64,000 nucleotides of DNA from Modestobacter sp. VKM Ac-2986 (lineage in GTDB: Bacteria > Actinomycetota > Actinomycetes > Mycobacteriales > Geodermatophilaceae). The position numbers and the translations under genes were made by a program. The stretch spans positions 1 through 64,000 of the forward strand of contig NZ_JAPVBH010000001.1 in NCBI RefSeq assembly GCF_026967795.1, read 5' to 3'. This document shows positions 59,563 to 64,000 of this stretch, one piece after another (position 1 is the first letter of the stretch; each line of letters starts with the position of its first letter). A model generated the notes under the pieces. That model searched no databases and was not told where the DNA came from. It saw only the letters and a list, made by a program, of their open reading frames with translations.

Positions 59563-59620
59563 AGGAGGACCCCGTCCTCCTCATCCCTCGCACGCTCGGG
59601 ACGAGCCTCTGGACGGGGCC
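59561..59620 (+). repeat. Dispersed intergenic hairpin repeat, copy 3
   Basis: GAAGGAGGACCCCGTCC at the left, CGCTCGGGACGAGCC in the middle, GGACGGGGCC at the right. It starts inside the stop codon of the PRTase gene and is the best-preserved copy; outer arms CCCCGTCC/GGACGGGG pair perfectly. Confidence 0.7.
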
Positions 59621-59646
59621 GACGGCACGTGCGGGCGAGGGGGCCG

Positions 59647-60780
59647 TCAGCGGCGGGTGCTGGCCGTGACGGTGAAGGTGGGGTTGCGGGTCACCTGGCG
59701 GGTGGGGCCGACGAGGCGGGTGAGCGCCTGGCGGTGCGGCAGGTGGGAGTTGTAGACGCACCACAGCTCCCCGCCCGGGCGCAGCGCCCGCGCCGCCCCC
59801 TCGAACAGCCGGTGCGCGACGGTCTCGTCGACCGCGACCCCGGAGTGGAACGGCGGGTTGCAGACCACCAGGTCCACGCTGCCCTCGGCCAGGCCGCTGC
59901 CGGCGTCGTCCCGGGTGACCGTGACCCGGTCGGTGAGCCCGTTGGCCGCCGCCGTCGCCTGCGCCGAGGCCACCGCGGCCGCCGACTGGTCGACGGCCAG
60001 CACCCGCAGGCCCGGCCGGGCGGAGGCCAGCGCCGCGGCCAGCACGCCGGTGCCGCAGCCGAGGTCCAGGGCGGTCGCGGCGTCGGGCACCGCACCGGCG
60101 AGCACCGCCAGCAGCGCCTGGGTGCCCCGGTCGACCTTCGCGCCGGCGAACGCGGCGCCGTGCGCGCAGACGGTGAGCCCCAGCTCGGCGTGCTCGCGGC
60201 ACTGCGGGAACGACGGGGTGACGCCGGCCCGCGGCCCGCGGGCGACGAGCACCCGGGACTTCTGCCGCCCCAGCGAGGCCCGCACCTCGGTGAAGGACTC
60301 GGCCAGGACGTCGTTCATCGCCCGCGTCATGTGCTTGACCCGCCCACCGACGAACAGGGTCACGTCCGGGTCGGCGTCGGCGGCGACGACCTCGGCGAGC
60401 TCGCGCAGCGCGTCCAGGCCCTTGGGCGCCTTGGCCAGCACCGTGGTGGCCCCGCGCACCAGCTCCGGGCCCAGCGGCAGCAGCCGGTAGCTGCCGGCGT
60501 GGCCGGTGCGCTCGGCGTTGGCGGCCAGCGCCAGCTCACCGAGCAGCAGGTCGGTGCCCACCCGTGGGGAGACGGCGCCGTGCAGCACGACCGCACCCAG
60601 GGTCAGTGCGCCGTGCGAGTCGTCGACGACCGCGACCGCGTCGGGACCCGCGGCCAGGGCGTCCGCGGCCTCGTCGAGCAGCAGCCGGTCGGTGGCGTCG
60701 ACGGCGACCAGCTCGGGGGCCTCGACGTCCGGTTCGCGGCGGAGCTGGGCGAACAGGTCGGGCGCGTCGCTGGAGGTCAC
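59647..60780 (-). CDS. RsmC/RlmG-like class I SAM methyltransferase
   Basis: A 377-residue two-domain methyltransferase. The N-terminal half is a degenerate methyltransferase-like domain (LLLDEAADALAAGPDAVAVVDD). The C-terminal half is catalytic: TALDLGCGTGVLAAALA (SAM motif I), VLAVDQSAAAV, VTRDDAGSG and the N2-guanine-type motif VVCNPPFHSGVAVDE. This duplicated architecture with NPPFH is that of rRNA m2G methyltransferases RsmC and RlmG; which base is modified cannot be told. GTG 60780 has GGGGGAG 9 nt upstream; GTG 60789 is an alternative. Confidence 0.88.
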   Translation of the reverse strand: MTSSDAPDLFAQLRREPDVEAPELVAVDATDRLLLDEAADALAAGPDAVAVVDDSHGALTLGAVVLHGAVSPRVGTDLLLGELALAANAERTGHAGSYRLLPLGPELVRGATTVLAKAPKGLDALRELAEVVAADADPDVTLFVGGRVKHMTRAMNDVLAESFTEVRASLGRQKSRVLVARGPRAGVTPSFPQCREHAELGLTVCAHGAAFAGAKVDRGTQALLAVLAGAVPDAATALDLGCGTGVLAAALASARPGLRVLAVDQSAAAVASAQATAAANGLTDRVTVTRDDAGSGLAEGSVDLVVCNPPFHSGVAVDETVAHRLFEGAARALRPGGELWCVYNSHLPHRQALTRLVGPTRQVTRNPTFTVTASTRR

Positions 60781-60803
60781 GCCGTCCACTCTCCCCCGCG
60801 CGC

Positions 60804-60842
60804 CCCCAGGGGCCAAAGTCGTCGCGACCCCGGCCCCTGGGG
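60804..60842. terminator. Hairpin downstream of the alpha-xylosidase gene
   Basis: Perfect 11-bp stem CCCCAGGGGCC / GGCCCCTGGGG with a 17-nt loop in the 118-bp gap between the xylosidase stop and the methyltransferase start, both minus strand. Confidence 0.5.
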
Positions 60843-60898
60843 AGCCGGGGGCGCGACCCCGGCCGGGCGGGAGGTCCGGGGACCGGGCCGCGGCGCGG

Positions 60899-63175
60899 TC
60901 AGAGGCGCAGCTGCACCGACGCCGCCCCGGTGGCCGGGACGGCCGTCGCGGCGTCGCCGGCGACCTGCACGCTCCAGGCACCCGGCGCGTGCGCGGCGGT
61001 GACGGTCACGAGGTCACCGGTGCGCTCGACGGTGAAGACGGCGTCCGCGCCACCGCTGCCGTCACCGGGGACGACGACCTGCGAGCGGTGCCCGTCGCGC
61101 AGCCGGTACAGGCGCAGGACGACGCCGTCGGTCCAGTCGTAGTCGGGCCGGTCGCTGCGGGCACCGACCGGCAGCACGGTGTCCGGGCGCACCAGCAGCG
61201 GCAGGCTCAGCGCGTCGTGCTGCTCGGTGACCCAGCGCGGGCCGGCGACGACGTCCCCGGACAGCAGCGACGTCCACTCCCCCTCCGGCACGTAGTACCG
61301 GACGGTGCCGTCGGCGGAGAACACCGGCGCGACCAGCAGCGACTCGCCCAGGTGGTACTGCCGGTCCAGGAACGACGTCGTCGGGTCGTCGGGGTGCTCC
61401 AGCAGCATGGCGCGGGCCATCGGCAGCCCGTCCTCGCTGGCCTGCCGGGCCACCGCGCCCAGGTAGGGCATCAGCGACAGCTTCAGCTGCGTGAAGGAGC
61501 GCAGCACGTCGACGGCCTCCTCGTCGAAGGCCCACGGCACCCGGTAGGAGCTCGACCCGTGCAGCCTGCTGTGCGAGGACAGCAGCCCGAACGCGACCCA
61601 GCGCTTGAACACCTCCGGGTCCGGGGTGCCCTCGAAGCCGCCGATGTCGTGGCTCCAGTAGCCGAAGCCCGACAGCCCCAGGCTCAGCCCGCCGCGCAGC
61701 GTCTCGGCCATGGCCTCGAAGGTGGAGAAGCAGTCACCGCCCCAGTGCACCGGGAACTGCTGGCCGCCGGCGGTCGCCGAGCGGGCGAAGACGACGGCCT
61801 CGCCCTCGCCGCGCTCCTCGCGCAGCAGGTCGAACACGGCGGCGTTGTAGGCCTGCGCGTAGTAGTTGTGCATCCGCTGCGGGTCCGAGCCGTCGTGCCA
61901 GACGACGTCGGTGGGGATGCGCTCACCGAAGTCGGTCTTGAACGCGTCCACGCCCATGTCCAACAGGCCGCGGAGCTTGCCCTGGTACCAGGCGACGGCG
62001 CCGGGGTTCGTGAAGTCGACCAGGCCCATGCCGGCCTGCCACATGTCCCACTGCCACACGCTGCCGTCGGCCCGGCGCACCAGGAAGCCCTGCGCGGCGG
62101 CCTCGGCGAACAACGGTGAGGCCTGGGCGATGTAGGGGTTGATCCACACGCAGACCCGCAGGCCACGCGCCTTGAGCCGGGCCAGCATCTCCTCGGGCTC
62201 GGGGAAGACCTCCGGGTCCCACTCGAAGTCGCACCAGCGGAACTCGCGCATCCAGAAGCAGTCGAAGTGGAAGACGCTCAGCGGGATGTCCCGCTCGGCC
62301 ATCCCCTCGATGAACGAGGTCACGGTGGCCTCGTCGTAGTCGGTGGTGAACGACGTCGACAGCCACAGCCCGTAGGACCAGGCCGGCACCTGCGGCGGCC
62401 GCCCGGTGAGCGCGGTGTAGCGGCGGAGGACGTCCTTCGGCGTCGGGCCGTTGACGACGTAGTACTCCAGCGTCTGCCCCGGCACGCTGAACTGGGTGCG
62501 GGACACGACCTCGGAGGCGACCTCGAACGAGACGTGCTCCGGGTGGGCGACGAAGACCCCGTAGCCGCGGTCGGAGAGGTAGAACGGCACGTTCTTGTAG
62601 GCCTGCTCGCTGGACGTGCCGCCGTCGGCGTTCCAGACGTCGACCACCTGGCCGTTGCGCACGAACGGGGTGAACCGCTCCCCCAGCCCGTAGACGTGCT
62701 CGTCGACGGCCAGTGCGAGCTGCTCGTGCACGTGGTGCTCACCGGCGTCGGTGGTCACGATGCCGACGGACTTCGACCCGCTGGAGGTGAGCACCCGGCC
62801 GTCGGCGACGAACTCGGCCAGCCAGCCCGGCCCGCGCGGCACCCGCACCGACAGCCCGCCGGAGGTCAGCACGCCTGCCTCGGCGTCCACCTCGACCTTG
62901 ACGTGCTGGGACGGGTCCTCGGCGACCGCGAACTCCGGACGCCGCGGGACGCCGCCGGCCCAGTGCTCGATACGCACCCGGATCACGTCCGGGGCCGGCG
63001 AGCTGTAGGTGATCGTGACGGCCGGCTGGTTGAGCGTGTTGCCGCGCTCGCGGATCACCGCGGTCGGGGCCAGCACGGTCATCGAGTCGGCCGCGGCGGT
63101 GATCGCCCGGACGTCGCGGGGGCGGAGCACGGAGAAGCCCGCACGGTCCTGCCAGTAGCCGTCGGTGAACTTCAT
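60899..63175 (-). CDS. yicI: GH31 alpha-xylosidase
   Basis: A 758-residue family 31 glycosidase, cytoplasmic (no signal peptide), expected to release alpha-xylose from xyloglucan oligosaccharides such as isoprimeverose. The opening MKFTDGYW, the nucleophile region GVDAFKTDFGERIPTDV (catalytic Asp after KT) and the acid/base region GYWSHDIGGFEG match E. coli YicI closely, as do HFDCFWMREFRWCDFEWD and WINPYIAQ. The ATG at 63175 gives the YicI length. A LacI-type operator lies 31-50 bp upstream and the gene is divergent to a LacI regulator, so induction by a xyloside is likely. Confidence 0.92.
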   Translation of the reverse strand: MKFTDGYWQDRAGFSVLRPRDVRAITAAADSMTVLAPTAVIRERGNTLNQPAVTITYSSPAPDVIRVRIEHWAGGVPRRPEFAVAEDPSQHVKVEVDAEAGVLTSGGLSVRVPRGPGWLAEFVADGRVLTSSGSKSVGIVTTDAGEHHVHEQLALAVDEHVYGLGERFTPFVRNGQVVDVWNADGGTSSEQAYKNVPFYLSDRGYGVFVAHPEHVSFEVASEVVSRTQFSVPGQTLEYYVVNGPTPKDVLRRYTALTGRPPQVPAWSYGLWLSTSFTTDYDEATVTSFIEGMAERDIPLSVFHFDCFWMREFRWCDFEWDPEVFPEPEEMLARLKARGLRVCVWINPYIAQASPLFAEAAAQGFLVRRADGSVWQWDMWQAGMGLVDFTNPGAVAWYQGKLRGLLDMGVDAFKTDFGERIPTDVVWHDGSDPQRMHNYYAQAYNAAVFDLLREERGEGEAVVFARSATAGGQQFPVHWGGDCFSTFEAMAETLRGGLSLGLSGFGYWSHDIGGFEGTPDPEVFKRWVAFGLLSSHSRLHGSSSYRVPWAFDEEAVDVLRSFTQLKLSLMPYLGAVARQASEDGLPMARAMLLEHPDDPTTSFLDRQYHLGESLLVAPVFSADGTVRYYVPEGEWTSLLSGDVVAGPRWVTEQHDALSLPLLVRPDTVLPVGARSDRPDYDWTDGVVLRLYRLRDGHRSQVVVPGDGSGGADAVFTVERTGDLVTVTAAHAPGAWSVQVAGDAATAVPATGAASVQLRL

Positions 63176-63205
63176 GCGTGTGCGTCCGCCTCGTCGTCGA
63201 GTGGC

Positions 63206-63225
63206 CCGTCGATACGCTTCGACGG
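63206..63225. promoter_or_regulatory. LacI-type operator near the xylosidase promoter
   Basis: CCGTCGATACGCTTCGACGG: 7-bp perfect arms CCGTCGA/TCGACGG around TACGCT. Core TCGATACGCTTCGA shares the TCGAxxCGxxTCGA pattern with the site at 63363-63376. Confidence 0.6.
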
Positions 63226-63320
63226 CTGCTGCGGAGGGACGGTAGGGCACCGCCCCGCGCCTCGGCAAGCCGTCGCCCGCGAGAGCTCCCAGGTCAGCCG
63301 ATCGTCGTGGAAAGAGGGTC

Positions 63321-63350
63321 TTGCGCTGCCGAGCGTGACGTTGCTAACGT
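63321..63350 (+). promoter_or_regulatory. Promoter of the LacI-family gene
   Basis: -35 TTGCGC (63321-63326), 18-nt spacer, -10 TAACGT (63345-63350). A palindrome GACGTTGCTAACGTC (63337-63351) overlaps the -10, and another operator lies just after the expected transcription start. Confidence 0.5.
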
Positions 63351-63362
63351 CCGGTTCCGCAG

Positions 63363-63376
63363 TCGATCCGTATCGA
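63363..63376. promoter_or_regulatory. LacI-type operator in the regulator's own leader
   Basis: TCGATCCGTATCGA, 12 of 14 bases symmetric with the central CG typical of LacI-family sites. It lies about 6-19 nt downstream of the predicted start of transcription, implying autoregulation. Confidence 0.6.
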
Positions 63377-63397
63377 TGATGATCGGAGGGGGTGGTG

Positions 63398-64000
63398 ATG
63401 GCCGCGTTCACCAGCCGGGACGTCGCCCGCCTCGCGGGCGTCTCGCAGAGCACCGTCTCCTACGTCATGAGCGGCCGCCGGCCCATCTCGGCCGACACGC
63501 GCAAGCGGGTCCAGGCGGCGATCGACCAGCTGACCTACCAGCCCAACGCCGGCGCCCGGGCCCTGGCGAGCCAGCGCACCCAGGTCGTCGGCCTGGTCGT
63601 CCCCTTCGGGACGGCCGGGGACACCACCGCGCTGCTGCCCTTCATCGAGACGATCGCCGGGTGCGCGCGAGCGGAGGACCACGACGTCCTGCTGGTCACC
63701 GACAACGAGGGCACCGCGGCGCTGACCCGGCTGGCCGGTCGGTCGCTGTGCGACGCGATCGTGCTGATGAACATCGCCGCCGCCGACGCCCGGCTGCCGG
63801 TGGCGGCCGCCAGCCGGGTCCCGGTCATCCTGATCGGCATCCCGGACGACCCCCAGGGCCTGCCCTGCGTCGACCTGGACTACCCGGAGGCCGCGCGGCT
63901 GTCGGTGGCCGAGGTCGTCGCTGCCGGCCACGACCGCGTCGTCGTCCTGGGCTGGTCCGCCGAGGAGATCGCCCGGGGGGCCAACTACGTCGGGCGCTTC
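63398..64000 (+). CDS. LacI-family transcriptional regulator (partial, cut by window edge)
   Basis: The first 201 residues of a LacI/GalR repressor. The DNA-binding headpiece FTSRDVARLAGVSQSTVSYVMSGRRPISADTRKRVQAAIDQLTYQPNA is canonical, with YQPNAGARAL leading to the hinge helix. The periplasmic-binding-like domain follows (VVGLVVPFG, DHDVLLVTDNEG, CDAIVLMNI, VPVILIGIPDD) and continues beyond the window. GGAGGGGG precedes the ATG; GTG 63395 is also possible. Divergent to the GH31 alpha-xylosidase, its likely target. Confidence 0.92.
   Translation, partial: MAAFTSRDVARLAGVSQSTVSYVMSGRRPISADTRKRVQAAIDQLTYQPNAGARALASQRTQVVGLVVPFGTAGDTTALLPFIETIAGCARAEDHDVLLVTDNEGTAALTRLAGRSLCDAIVLMNIAAADARLPVAAASRVPVILIGIPDDPQGLPCVDLDYPEAARLSVAEVVAAGHDRVVVLGWSAEEIARGANYVGRF

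Noticed and set aside
1-64000. CRISPR arrays, insertion sequences, prophage, integrative elements, tRNA genes and classical riboswitches
   Set aside because: I looked for regularly spaced repeats, transposase or integrase motifs, cloverleaf-like segments and known riboswitch cores and found none that I could support.

Overview
The window is very G+C-rich DNA in which nearly every codon ends in G or C. It has many GTG starts, ATGA/GTGA stop-start overlaps, leaderless-looking promoters, LAxTG-type sorting signals and an actinobacterial rRNA leader at its left edge. This points to a high-GC actinobacterium; gene content (whiE-like aromatic polyketide locus, many GAF/PAS/STAS/PP2C stress-signalling proteins, a dispersed intergenic hairpin repeat) makes a Geodermatophilaceae-type organism (Blastococcus, Modestobacter or Geodermatophilus) my best guess. 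That assignment is inference. No CRISPR array, insertion sequence, phage or tRNA gene was seen.

Layout. 1-388: promoter and leader of an rRNA operon reading leftward out of the window. 389-19900: mostly housekeeping and accessory genes. These are an AlkB-type demethylase with an SOS-box-like site, a RecQ helicase, a PHP phosphoesterase, a bestrophin-like channel, an LCP cell-wall ligase, an SDR/2-oxoglutarate oxygenase operon, ohr with a divergent TetR regulator, kptA, a PAS-GAF-PP2C phosphatase, a TetR/membrane-protein pair with two near-perfect operators, a GAF-EAL phosphodiesterase, a cyanobacterial-AAR-like reductase and a nonapeptide-repeat membrane protein. 20000-23600: a secreted beta-helix protein and an ABC transporter.

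23596-37208 is the most interesting region: a type II (aromatic) polyketide locus resembling the whiE spore-pigment set. Two NarL-type regulators that both lack the phospho-accepting Asp are divergent to one tight operon. The operon encodes a TcmI-type cyclase, a complete dedicated acetyl-CoA carboxylase (AccDA, AccB, AccC), an ACP that is in frame with and fused to AccC, an aromatase/cyclase, an acyltransferase-like protein whose nucleophilic Ser is Gly, a cupin, KS-alpha, a KS-beta/chain-length factor whose signature Gln is Gly, and a fused ABM-ABM-FAD monooxygenase. From the second gene of the carboxylase set onward the genes overlap or nearly touch, so the products are probably made in fixed ratio: the carboxylase makes malonyl-CoA next to the ACP, the KS pair builds the chain, and the cyclases and oxygenase finish an aromatic pigment or metabolite.

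37261-43000: an old-yellow-enzyme reductase, an SDR, an ABC exporter divergent to its likely MarR repressor (two adjacent operators), and a dienelactone hydrolase. 43006-58058: two very large secreted, sortase-type surface proteins (DUF11-type repeats and CshA-type repeats) flanking a NUDIX enzyme, a STAS antagonist, a MEDS/HATPase regulator and a urate-degradation cluster (uraD, uraH, uricase plus an aldolase-like gene). 58278-64000: a GAF-ANTAR protein, a phosphoribosyltransferase, an rRNA methyltransferase-like protein, and a GH31 alpha-xylosidase divergent to a LacI-family regulator cut by the right edge.

Feature boundaries and motifs were read directly from the sequence; functions are from family knowledge; no database search was possible.
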